DNA from: Cheiracanthium punctorium
Lineage: Eukaryota > Arthropoda > Arachnida > Araneae > Cheiracanthiidae
Length of the DNA stretch: 64,000 bases
Direction: 5' to 3'
Assembly (NCBI GenBank): GCA_038373885.1
Contig: JAWZYV010019925.1
Coordinates: 401,001 to 465,000 of the forward strand
A program made the position numbers and the translations under genes. Positions 12,301 through 25,100 of the stretch are shown here, in pieces. The notes below the pieces were generated by a model, which ran no database searches, was not told the DNA's origin, and was given only the letters and a program-made list of their open reading frames with translations. Numbering within the stretch: the first letter of the stretch is position 1; each line of letters starts with the position of its first letter.

Positions 12301-15300
12301 GTTAGTTTTATTTCTCTCTAAAAGGATTAATGTCAATTTGGTGCACTTGGCAAACTAATACATAAGTACACAGACGTCACAACCAATGAAAACTAAGGAC
12401 ATAATACCTATGAAAACTAAGAACTAAGAGTCCTCCCTCCCCACCTCCTCAATAAAAAAATTATGTATATATATGTAATAAAATAATATTTTTTGTCTTA
12501 ACACACTTGTTGCTGACCAGTGTGTGATGTTTTTGATTAACTATACGTGGCTGGCAGTGAAGGTGTTAATAAGCTTAATTGTTAATAAAGATAGGGAGAA
12601 AAAAGAACATATTTTGTCTGTAGGTAGTAATCTGTAAAGTTTGTAGTAGTAATCTGTATTGTAGGTTGTAATCTGTAAGGTATCAATAATCTAGGTAGTA
12701 TGCTCATGCATAAGTACCCAAAAGTCACTGTAATTGCTAAATAAGCATATTCAAAGAAAAGGTTAGCTAAGTAATGCTCTGTTTGTTGATAACCTTTATA
12801 GGAGTTTTTTATTGAGATTTTCTGATAATTATTCTTTGTTTCAGTTTGTAGTGGTGCTGTAATAGATAGTGTTGGATCTGCTCAAAAACTTAAAGGCTGT
12901 ACATTTGTAAATGGATCTCTGGAAATTCAGATTCAGGGTGGAGGTAATTTCCTTTATTTGTGAATTATCTATTTTTTGTACTGCAATTTTTTATTGTTTA
13001 TGACTTTAAAAACTATGTTTATATATACATGGTGATTATAATTAAACTTTCAAAACGGTATAAAAAAAAGAACCACTGATCAGAATGATGGCAAATTTGA
13101 ACGCAGTATTATTGAAGAAGGGGGAAAGCGTATGGCATAAAAAAAAAGAATTCCAAATTTTAGCAACAGATGGCGCTGTACGCATCATCCTAATTTAAAA
13201 GGGTTCGACTACAAGTGACAAATGAATTCCTAAAATAACAGCTAAGGTGTAAGTTACACGATGAACTGACTATACTGTTCAGTGTGCATGACTGTACATG
13301 TGTGATACTGTTAGTTACATAAGCCCATCCACCATGGCAAGGTCATATCACAACGATGGGAAAAATCGGTTTTTAATTATCCCGAGGCCAAAAACCGCAT
13401 AAAAAGTACCCATCATATCAGTTTTTAAATGTCCTGAGATCAAAAACTGCATAAAAAGCATATAGCAAATTGGTTTTTAAATTTTGCGAGACTGGTGCAA
13501 AACATGTTCAATATGGTGTCCACCATTTTCTGCAACAAGTTGAAATCGAGGAACAGCATGTTCCATAAATGATCGTAGTGTCTCCGGGGTCATGTTCAGA
13601 ATGTGTTGTGCAGTATGTGCCTTATTTTAATTTACATATTCTGACTTATTTTAATTTGCATATTCTGATACTTACAGCACCATCTGTTGCTAAATTTTGG
13701 AACCAATTTTTTTTCTTATGCCATACGTTTTCTCCCCATCTTCAATAATATTCCGTTCAAATTTGACATCATTCTGATCAGTGGTTCTTTTTTTATAGTG
13801 TTTTGAAACTTTAATTATAATCACCTTGTATATTAAAATTCTATGTTGGCATTACCCTTTTTCACGAGTAGTGGCATCAACTATACATAAAATAACTTTT
13901 TTGTCTGTGAAGCTATGAAAAACTGATACTAAAACGAAAATTCCTGTCCAGCTGCCAAAACATTTTTTAAAATAGAAAATTACAATATTAGCATTCAAAT
14001 CATTCTGTAAAAGCACTTATTTGTATGAGGCCATCATAATCGCAAAAATTAAACCCTCACAAAATACTCTTCTCTCTCTCTCTCTCTCCCCCCCCCTCCC
14101 CCAAATAATAACAAAAAAATCAGAAATTTTTCTTTTACCAAAATTTAATGATTTATTGCACAGTTACAAACTCTTTCTTACATCTATTTCTTGAATACTG
14201 TACAACTGTTTCTTGAATATAAAACAGTAATACAACTAATTGAATGCAGCTCATTCACTTACAATATTTATACCAGCTTCTTTGAAGCCATTTGAAATGG
14301 GAAGGGGGGGGGGGAGAGAACTTTTGGGACAAAAAGAAGTTTCTGAAAATACCTTATGCAGAAGGGAGTTCTATATTTAGGTACTTTGGGGATTTTTCAG
14401 CTTTCAGTTCTATTCAAATAAAATTCGTGAAATTTTCAGCTTGCAAAATCACCAATATCTTCATATTCTCGAAAATTGCGGCTTACGAAAGTACGGCTTT
14501 TACAGTAATAGCATAGTAAGATAAGAGAACGACCTCTATAACCTAACACAATGCACTCACATTCATTGTGTCAATAATATTGCATACTGCTATGTGTTTC
14601 AGTTTTGATTTTAATCACTGCTGGCAACTGATTAAAATTTCTGTCTTTCCACCTTAAATCTGTATTTATATGAAATTTTTTTTTTCAATTCTAGATAATA
14701 TCATCAAGGAACTAGAATCAAGTCTTAGTCATATACAAGAAATCCGGGGCTATCTAAAAATTGCTAGATCTTATCCTTTAATTTCTTTAAATTTTCTGAG
14801 AGATTTATGGCATATACGAGGTGAACAATTGGACAAAAAAGAGTATGTTTATTTCTTTTCTTTTATGTACTTTGTTATTTTTTGAAACATATTGACCATT
14901 TATATAAGGAAATAGTCTATAAATGGGGATATTTTATTATTTAACTTAATATTAATTGCTTTTTTCAAATTATAATGAGAACTTTTCGTATTAGAAAATA
15001 ACACTAAGCTAAGTCTAGTATTACTTATTTAAAGCTTTCTATTTTTACTGTTACTTAATTGTGTGATTTGCTTGTAAAATTCAATTCCATTATATTGTTT
15101 TCTAATCTACTGATTATTTTCCATCTTGAAATAATTCATTTTTGTATGATAAATTTAAAAAAATCATTAATGATATTTTTTCTATTCTTCCATTTTAAAA
15201 ACTGAAGAAATCTTGATGTATAAAGCAAGAAAAAGTACATATATTTATTAAGTTTATTTTTTCTCTTATTTATTTAATTTGTAATTTTAAACTTTCAGTT

Positions 15301-18300
15301 TTGTATGTATTTTAAATTTTTGATTAAAGTCTTTTAATTTGATTCTGAACCTCTGTAATGTTAATTTTTTTTCTTCACCAGGTATGCTTTCCTTGTATTG
15401 GACAATCAAAATTTACAAGAATTGTGGGACTGGAGTAACCGTAAAACTAAACTTAGAATCTCAGGTGGCAAAGTCTTTTTTCACTTTAATTCAAAATTGT
15501 GTTTAAGTAAAATTAACGAACTTCGGAATTACTCCTATGTTATGAATTGGGATGAAAGAGATGTATCTCCTAGTTCTAATGGTGATAGAGTAGCATGTAA
15601 GTATTATAATTTTGAATTTTTATTTTTATTCTATAAGTTTGCAATAAAGGAATAAGTCTCAAAATTTTTTAAGTGTCTTAATTTTTTTTTCCCAGTGTTG
15701 GTATGATAATCTTTGAGTCAGTTTATCAATTTTTGCTTCATTTGTTTAATGCTCCAGACATATGTCATATTCTGACATAAACACTTATAATTTAGGAGCA
15801 TATATACAGTAGACATTAATATGTATGGTATTTGCATATAACATACTTGCATGGGACTTGAAGTAGTATGGCATGTTGATTTCGTCTTCATTCATAAAAT
15901 CAATTAAAATATAAGATTTAGTATAGTAGGAAATTACCGTATTTGTGAAATTATCTGAATTTATAAATTATTCATACTGAACATAATTTTTTTTATGTAT
16001 GTATGAAATCTGTATCAGGAGAGGTCCTTGAAAACTTGAAGTCAATTAGAGTTTTCTAATTGACTTCAGTGAAAAGGATCTTTTGAGAAGTAGGAAATCT
16101 TAAACTTACATTTGACTGTAATTTCATCACCCACCCCACCCCCCAAAAAATAAATTAAATTAAAATTAAAACTGTAGATAGAAATATCTTGTTTTAAGCA
16201 TAATATTGCTAAGTGGTGTCAGTTCATCAGTTTCAAATAAATTTATTTACTCTTAATTTAATAGTATGTTTCGAACATCTTAAAATTATTTTCATGTAAA
16301 GGGCTTTAATATTTAGAAAACTTCAAACCTGTCTTTTATTTTTATTAAAATAAAAAGCAAAATTATTAATATTGGCATGTTGTCTCTTAGATTCACATAA
16401 TCAGAAAATCCTTTAGAGATGCATATATTCCTGCATACCCAGTACAGTAGCACACACAGGATTCCCTCTTTGAATGGGGTCCTACTCATAAAGTTCATTC
16501 TTTTGTCACACCAACCAACATTGGTGGATCCAGAGGAGGGGGAGATGTAAAGGTCATGTATCCCCTTCAACTAAATTTATACTATAGTAGTTTAATTTTT
16601 TTTTTAATTCTAAAGTATTTACAAGAAAAAAAGAGACAAAAATTTTTTATGCCCCTTCCAGAATTTTTTTTCTGGATTTGCAACTGCCTACCAACCAACT
16701 GAAAAAAATGTGGAACAAAATTTTTTCTCTTGGTGGAGGTCCAGCTCATAAAGTTGTGACACCAACCAACCACTGAAAAAAATTCAGAACAAAATTTTTC
16801 TTGTGCCATGACCACCTTTTACAAAGACACCTCACACTTCAGTATGTTTCTGAATTTTGTTTTTATATAGTTAACTGCTAAAAATAAGTCGTTTAAAGTA
16901 TTAAAATGTCAATAATTATATAATGATTTTATGATGCAAAATTGATAATTCTTTTGGGAGGAGGCCAGACCCCCTGGACCCCTGCCTTGTGTTCACCACT
17001 GTCCCATTAAGTTCAAAAAATAATTAATTAGAAATATTAGGTGAGAAGGGAATAACTGATAATATGTTAAATCAAATTATTGGTCATTACAGATTGGTGA
17101 GTTGCTTTTGTGATGCTCATGGGTACACATGATGCTCCATGCAATACTCAAAATACACAGGAAACCTCTTATAAATTGATTAAATTGATAATTGATTTGT
17201 GTTTAATGAATTCCCTTTAGGAAGTTTTCAGAATGCTTTACTTCTTTGAAATGTTTACTAAATTTTTTCATTGATGACTTTTTTTCTTTTTGAATAGGTG
17301 ATGTTGTGGACTTGGAAATTACTGTTTGGGGTGTAAAATCTGCTGTAGCTGGATTACAGTGGAGGAATTTCCGTAAATATCGCAGTGACATTGACTTTCG
17401 GTCTCTACTTGGATATGTTGTGTATTACAGAGAAGCGTATGTTTCATCTTCTTAGCCATTTATATTTTATAAGTGCATTCGTTTAATGAGATTTTTTTAA
17501 ATTTTAAAATATATATTTACATATATGCCCCAAAACATTGATCTGAGCTTTTGTTCCTTTTGATCGTAGATAATAAATTACAAATTTATGTAAAACAGAT
17601 ATGAGAATCTTCTGCATCTTAGTTATTTTCCACTTAAAAAAAAAAAAAAAAAAAAAACAATATGTAGATTTTATAATCACTCCAATTTCTGTGTTTCATA
17701 CCTGACAACTCAAATTCTATTTTTTTTTTTTTTTTTTTTTTTTGCATACGTTTGATAAATCAGTATTTTTCTTTAGGTATATTTTTATGAGTTTATCAAA
17801 TTTTAAATACATCTATGTTTGTTATCAAACCTAAGAAATCCTCACACTAATTCTGTGATTTAAAAAGTATATGGATTTGCATTAGATTGTCTGAATGAAA
17901 AAGATCTCCTTTTTATATTAAGTAAAAATAAATGCTACTTTTAAATTTTAAAAAATTAAATTGACATTTTTGTGTTTATTCAACTAAATAGCAAAGTATT
18001 TTCCTCATAGCATATTTAATGATCTATGGGTTTATTTTTTTTTTCCTTGCACAATTTTAAATATAGGAGAAGATGGCTGCATCTATATTTCTCTTTATGC
18101 AAATGGATAGGTTTTTTTTTTTTTTTTTTTTACTGCAAAACAAATTTGATTTTTTAAATTTTCTTTCATTAAAAAAGTTCCTTTGTTTTATTTACTTGCA
18201 GTTTTCAGCTGATAAGATAGGAGCATATGTTCCTGTCTTGTTTCTGCTTCTGTGTATCAATGCACTATAAGACTAGGAAAATTCTAGAATTTTACATGTA

Positions 18301-21300
18301 GAGATATCTAGAGAAATTTATAAAAAGATTATACACTTCCCAATTCAGCAAATAAATCCTATTCTAATCATTTGAATATGTTTTTAAATTAAGTATGGAA
18401 TAATGAAACACTTGATGCATATTTATAATTTTTATTGCATTCCTGTTCAAGGTTTTAAAAAAAAAAGTTTATGTATTTGGTCCCCATAAAAAAAAATACT
18501 CGTTATTTGTAAAATGTGCCTGAAACATTATTTAGGTGGTGTGCAAAATTTTAGCCTTTTATATAGAAAGTCTTAGATTTGTTTAAACCAAGTTGTTGAG
18601 GAGATTGTTTTATACATTCAGTGTGAATGTATAAAACAATCTGTGTTTTCTTTCATAATTTGTGTATGTTCCGATGTGATTTTTCCCATTGAGAGCTATT
18701 GGAAAGTGGTGCAAGTCAGAATATTTTTATTTCCATATCTGTGAAACTAAGGATAAAATGCTCAAATTTTGTGCATCGCCTAATTATGGGACACATTTTA
18801 CTAACTGCGATTTTCTTTTTCCTTGTTTGGGGGACATATAAAAAATTTCTTGAAAATTTTAGTCAATTTCATTAAATTATGTACCTCTTTTTTTTAAATA
18901 ATTTATTATGCCTTTGATCAATATTTGGAGAATTAAAAATGAAGTCAATGTTGTTGGGACAAATTGCATAGTTAAATGTTTTATTTCCTTAGAATTAAAA
19001 ATGGCATGTTGTAAAAATTTTGCATATTAAATACATGAAATTTATTTTATATTCAAGCAGTCAAAACTTTTATTCTCTTCTGCAACTTAGTTTTTTAAGT
19101 ATAAACCTAAATTTTTAAGCTTGAGACAATACATTTTTTTTTTTGTTGTTGTTTACTTAAAATTATTAACTAAAAACAAATATTTTTATCTGCAGGAATG
19201 AGCACAATGTGACAATTTTCGATGGAAGAGATGCTTGTGGTGCTGATGAGTAAGTACACAGATATGTGATTTTTAAACCATTTGAAGTTGATATTTAATA
19301 ATAAGTATTCATGCTCATTTTGTTCAGGTGGAAAGTTGATGATGTAGAAGCTGATAGTGATTCTGAAGAAGTGATTACTTTGCTTACTCACTTGAAACCA
19401 CATACAAGATATGCTGTTTACATGCGTACTTACACAGTAGCATCTGCTTTAGTTGGAGCTCAGAGTAACATAGTTTATTTCAATACAACACCTGATAGTA
19501 AGTAATTATTGTTCAAATGTTTTGTTTCAGTTTTTAGTTTAACATGAGTATAAGATAACTATAGCATATGGACATAGTAAGAGCTGCAGCTTTTAAAATG
19601 TATGAATTTTATCACCTTTGACATATAAATTTTATCCTGCGAGGCTATGGCTTGATTCTGCTTTTTTACATTTTCTATATAACAAAATAAACATTGCTTT
19701 TTAAAATTTCATACTGCAGAGATTTCTTTAAATTTGGACCTATAGACAGCTGTCCAAAGTTGAATCAACTATTTAATGAAACTTATTTCACATACACTTG
19801 AAATTTAGATAAAATGAATTTTGAAAAAGATTATTTTATGACTCAAGAAATATCATACAATACCTGCTGAAGTTCAAGAAAAACAATGGCTGTACAAAGA
19901 AAGATAACCTCCTAAAAGCCATTATAACAGTTTTATGTATTACTAGCTGAAGTACCCGTCCTCGACGGGTTAGTGAATGAAAATTTCCAAAAAGCAAGAA
20001 CTTTCGTCAGCATTGTAGGAGTACACAAAATGGATGTAGTATGTTGCCAAAGTAAAGAAAGCGAAGTTATAATTTTCATGTATTGTTAAACTATTACAGG
20101 TTAGAGAGTAACTAAGTAATATCATTTCATTCGCTTTAGTCGTAATTATGTGATAAGCGAACGAATATTTACGCATATTGAAATAATTTTCGCAAAATCT
20201 CAAAATTTAATCAACATTTTTGAATAATTGGAAGCCTAGAATTTTAAGTTGAGTGACAACCTATCATGTCACCCAAATTCGTTTCATTCCCTGCAGTCTT
20301 TATTTCGTGATGCTGGAACAAATTTTCAGCATTTTAAAACGATTTTCGAAAAATCTCAAAAGTAAGCAAAATATTTTTAAAATTCAACGCCGATAAATTA
20401 AGATTAGCAACTACCTATCATATCACTCAATTTCGTATCATTCGTATTAGTCGTTATTACGTGATGTTTGAAGAAATATAAACGTATTTTGAGAGAATTT
20501 TCACAAAATCTAATAAAAATGTTTAAAAAATTGGACTCTTATAGTTTATGTTGAGCAACCATCTGTCGTGTGACCAAATTTCATATCATTCGCTTTAGTC
20601 ATTATTACGTAATACGGGAACAAAGATTCACTCAGTTTTAAACGATTTTCACAAAATCTCGAAATCTGATGGATTTTTTTTTAATTAGATGCTTATAGTT
20701 TAAGGTGAGTGACCACCTATCATTTCACCAAATATCATTTTTCCACCTTTGCAGTTATTACGTGATGTGCGAACACAAATTTACGCAGTTTGAAATGATT
20801 TTCGCAAAATTTCAAATTCTAATCAAGATTTTTTTTTAATTCGACGCCTATGTTTTAAGTTGAGTGTCCACCTATCATGACACCCAATTTCATATCATTC
20901 GCTTCATTCGTTTTTGCGTGATGCTTGAACACAAATTTACGCAGTTTGAAACGATTTTCGCAAAATCTGAAAATCTAATGAAGTTTTTTAAAAAATTCGA
21001 TGCTTATGTTTTAAGTTGAGTGACGACCTATCATGACACCAAATTTCATATCATTCGCTTCAGTCGTTTTTACGTGATGCTTAAACAAAAAAAGCGTCAC
21101 TGACAGAATGACAGAAAGACAAACTTTTGTTTGAGGGTCGCATCGGATTCCCGGGTGCTTGAAACGGATAGAAATCGCAAAATTTTTGAATTCCAAGAAA
21201 TGTACAGACAAAAGTCTAATTTTATTTATATAGATTTTTAACAGGGGTATTTGTGTGTAGGAATTTATTGGATTTTCAGATTTTTTTAAAAATTGGAAAA

Positions 21301-22102
21301 TTTAAGGTAATTTAGAAATTGCAGAGAAACTCTGGGAAAATGCAAAATTTTCATGAAAACTGAGAAAATAAAATTTGTGAAATTAATTTATATTTTCATT
21401 TTTGTAAGGGAAAAATTATTTATCAATTTGGTATTTCAATAAAAAGTGGAAGACTTATGCCAAAGTTCGTTTATTAATATCAACATTGCATCATACCAAA
21501 AAAATTACATATGAGTATTCTGTCCTTCTTATGACTGACGGTTTTTCCTTCAACACTCCTTAATTTAAATCTAAAGTACTGTAGGATTTAAAATGGACTC
21601 TTATTTTACATTTATATTTATGTATATTTTTGTAATTCACAGTTTTAAAATGCTTTCGATTTTTGCAAGTTAGAGCTGATTTTTAAGGTCAAATCTACCT
21701 AAACGATATGCACATGTTAGTGAAAGATTTGCTGACAATAGCTAAAGAAAATTATAGCATGCTATTTTTTAAAACATAGATATGTTATATTAGCAATATA
21801 TAATGTAGCAGAACTAGCTGTAATAATTTTAATATTATTGATTTAAATGCATTCATGGCGGTTATAAATTTTTAAAGTTACAATTAAAATATGCAAATCT
21901 GTAAGTTCTCTACCCCTCCTTTTCAGAAAAATGTGCATTTATTTACATATGATGATTTGTACAAGTAGTTCATTAAGGTAAAAGCACTAATAATGGGCTC
22001 ACTTTTAATAATTCAAGAAAATTATACATTGTCATTAAGCATATCTAGAGTCAACTGAAGTGAAGGATGTTAAATGAAGACCCCCCCCCCACCCCCCCCC
22101 CC

Positions 22103-22137
<35 letters not shown>

Positions 22138-25100
22138 ATTTGACCTAAACAAAGTGCACAATGAAATGAAGCAAAATGTTTCTCTTAAGCAATTTCTGGG
22201 AGGAGTGGGGGTGTCAGCCTCCTTTCAAATATCTGAATCTATCATTTATTGATATCCATTTCTTCTGACTTTGCCAATTTTTAATTTTATGGAACTAAAG
22301 TTGCATCAGGATTTCAATACTTTTGAACTTTTCTACTCTTAGCTCCATCGCCTCCAGTGAATGTGCAAGCTCGAGCAGAATCTCATCATGAAATTGTTAT
22401 TCAGTGGAGTAGTCCCAAGAAACCCAATGGAGATGTTACACACTATGTAATAGATGGTTTTCGAGAAAAGGATTCATCAGAATTTATTAGTCAGAGAAAT
22501 TATTGCAGTGAACGTAAGTACTATCTGTGAATGATGATAACTGGATAAGCCTCTTAAAATAAAATGCAATGATTTTAACATCAGTTAAATTAACTATTAT
22601 TTAAAATCAGTTCATAGGTCATGGTAGCCTCTCAATGTAATCTTACTAAATTAGAGAAAACAAGAAAAAAATGTAAAATATCTGCTCTAATATTCTAGGG
22701 CTTAGGTTCATTAACTGTGGTCTGCAGACTCCTGTTAGTCCTCATAGCCATTATTGGGATCTGCAGAGTTATAAAAATTAGTTGCAAACCATTCATAAAG
22801 ATGATGAAAAGCCAAAAAGAATGGAGCAACAAAAAAATATTTTTAAGGCAATTCATTAAACCTGAAGCATATTATTATGCTCCGTCATTTATATATATTA
22901 TCATATTGCTTAAAAATTATCTAATATTTGCATTGTTATTTAAATTGTTGTCACGTGTAAACTTATTGTTTCTTATTTCTATATTTCCACTGACACTGAC
23001 TTGGTAGCAAAACTGTGCACTTAACATTTTTACCAATCTTTAAAACATAGTTATTAAAAGGTTTTTGTGACCATAAATAATCTAGGGTTGGGACAGGTTC
23101 TAAAAAAAATCTTGTACCAAGAAGGGGGTCCTCGGTCTACAGTAGTTTAATCTTTGTACTACTAAAATATCTTTTGGTTCTTTCTGCACATCAAAGGTAC
23201 TAGATTTTTCACTAAATTTTGCCTTACTTCTTTACTTAATTTAAGTTTATTTGTTCAGAGTTGATTAATGATTACATATGAAACATGGCTAGCTGTTATA
23301 TTAAACATGAATATTCAAATGATATTTTATTTATGTAAATTTTTTCTCGATTTTAGCTTTAACAGCCATGACAGAAATCAAAAAACCTCCCCAAGAAAAA
23401 CCTATTGATCCTCTTCACATATATTCTGTTGATGCCAAAAAAGCTAAAAACTCTAAGTCAGAAGATTGCTGTCCTTGTAAAAAAACAAAAAATATTCCTG
23501 AAGATGATGATGATGCTCAGTTCCAAATAAAGTTTGAAGATTACTTGCAAAATAACGTCTTTTATAAAAAGTATGCTTACTTATTTTATTTTAACCATAT
23601 TATAGATTATTTTTTTAACATTTCATTTTCAAATCGATTTATTAGCAGATTCACCCAGAGGTATACCATAAGCCCCCACTGTGTGTGTGTTGGGGGGCCC
23701 TCAAGCTGAAGGATCTCTGAAAGGGTTACTGTTGCATTTTAAAAAAAAAAATGAAAGTTAGAACTTTTTCTTGGAAGAAGGGGAAAAAAAACCTTGGCAG
23801 TTGGAGGGGTTTTGCAGTATGCCACTGGATACTACTAATAGACTGAAACATTTCTATGATTGGTAGTTTCAGTTTTTATTGGCATATAAATTTCTAAAAT
23901 TTGACCTCTGTTATATGTGCAGTAAATTATCTTTCTAAATGACCTCATTTTAAAAACACCCTTTTTTAGAACTACTGATAGTAACAGTTCTAGTCCAACA
24001 TACATGATACTTTCATCACATACATGTTGTTTTTTTTTTTTTTTTTTTCTACTCCTAAATATAAATTGTAAAGCTTATTCAAAATTTGTATTTTCTGAAT
24101 TTGCTACTCTGCCTGTAAGGGCTTTTACTTGCACGGGTTTCATCAAAACTTCTTTTTCTCGTACTCTTTGTTTATTAATTCTGCTAAATTTACTTATCCT
24201 GGGCAATGCATTTTTGCAGCTGTATATGGGTAAATTGCTTGAACAGAATCACGCCATGTGTCCCAGCCAGACCGCTAGGATTGCAAGGTTATCTTGGTGT
24301 GTCTGGGGATTCAAAAAATTAATATTGCTGTAGGCGTAAGATTTTTCTGGTGTCATTTTTATTGCTTTGTCTGTGGACAATCTTTTAACAGTACTTTACT
24401 GCTGTTTTATTGCATCATGCCAACTTAGCGGTATGGATATGAAGCTGTTTGGACATTTTTCTACGTGCTAGTGGTCTGAAAAGACCTTTTCTTTTCTTTT
24501 TTTTCCAGCCACTATATCACTACCTTTTATTAATACTCAATGATGTCCTCGAAAAATTTTGGTCAGCCGGTTGCATTATGAAGCTGCAGTATGTAATTCT
24601 ATCAAATTAAAGCATTCGAAATGATATTCTGATTTTTCAGCTGGGCGGTGAGTTAAACTTGTTGGGTGATGTGCCTGGCCAGAAAGGCCTTGGGAGAACC
24701 TTGATACTGCTATTAATTTCTATAATCCCAAAATAAATTTTTCTAATAGTTATCTGGCTTGGTCCTCCTATGTTATTGAAGATCTGAATCTACTCCACTA
24801 ACGGAATATTTATCTGAAACTTCTTCCATCTTATAAGAAAATGGCTTGCCATTCTACTTCACACCATATGATACTGTTGTATCAAAAGATCCATTTTACA
24901 TAAATTTATGGAATTGGAAAGTCCTAGTACCTGTTACTTACCTGTCTTCCTCTCCAGCTGATGTAGACCACTAGCATGTAGAAAAATGTCCAAACAGCTT
25001 CATATCCATACCGCTATTTTATTTCATGATGCAATAAAGCAGCAGAAAAGTACTGTTAAAAGATTGTCCACAGACAAAGCAATAAAAATGACACCAAAAA

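Noticed and set aside
16520..17010. hAT-like MITE (ggtggatccagagg ... gggtccagggggtctggc)
   Set aside because: The ends are only loosely inverted and no 8-bp duplication could be found.
22717..23007. 96-codon open frame in an intron
   Set aside because: AT-rich hydrophobic chance translation without motifs or codon pattern.
23655..23827. Small hAT MITE (cagaggtatacc ... gtatgccactg)
   Set aside because: The ends pair imperfectly and the flanking octamers agree only with a gap.
24004..24333. 109-codon open frame, hydrophobic start
   Set aside because: It begins in a T-run coding for Phe and Leu, has no domain, crosses into one arm of an inverted repeat and lies inside an InR intron.
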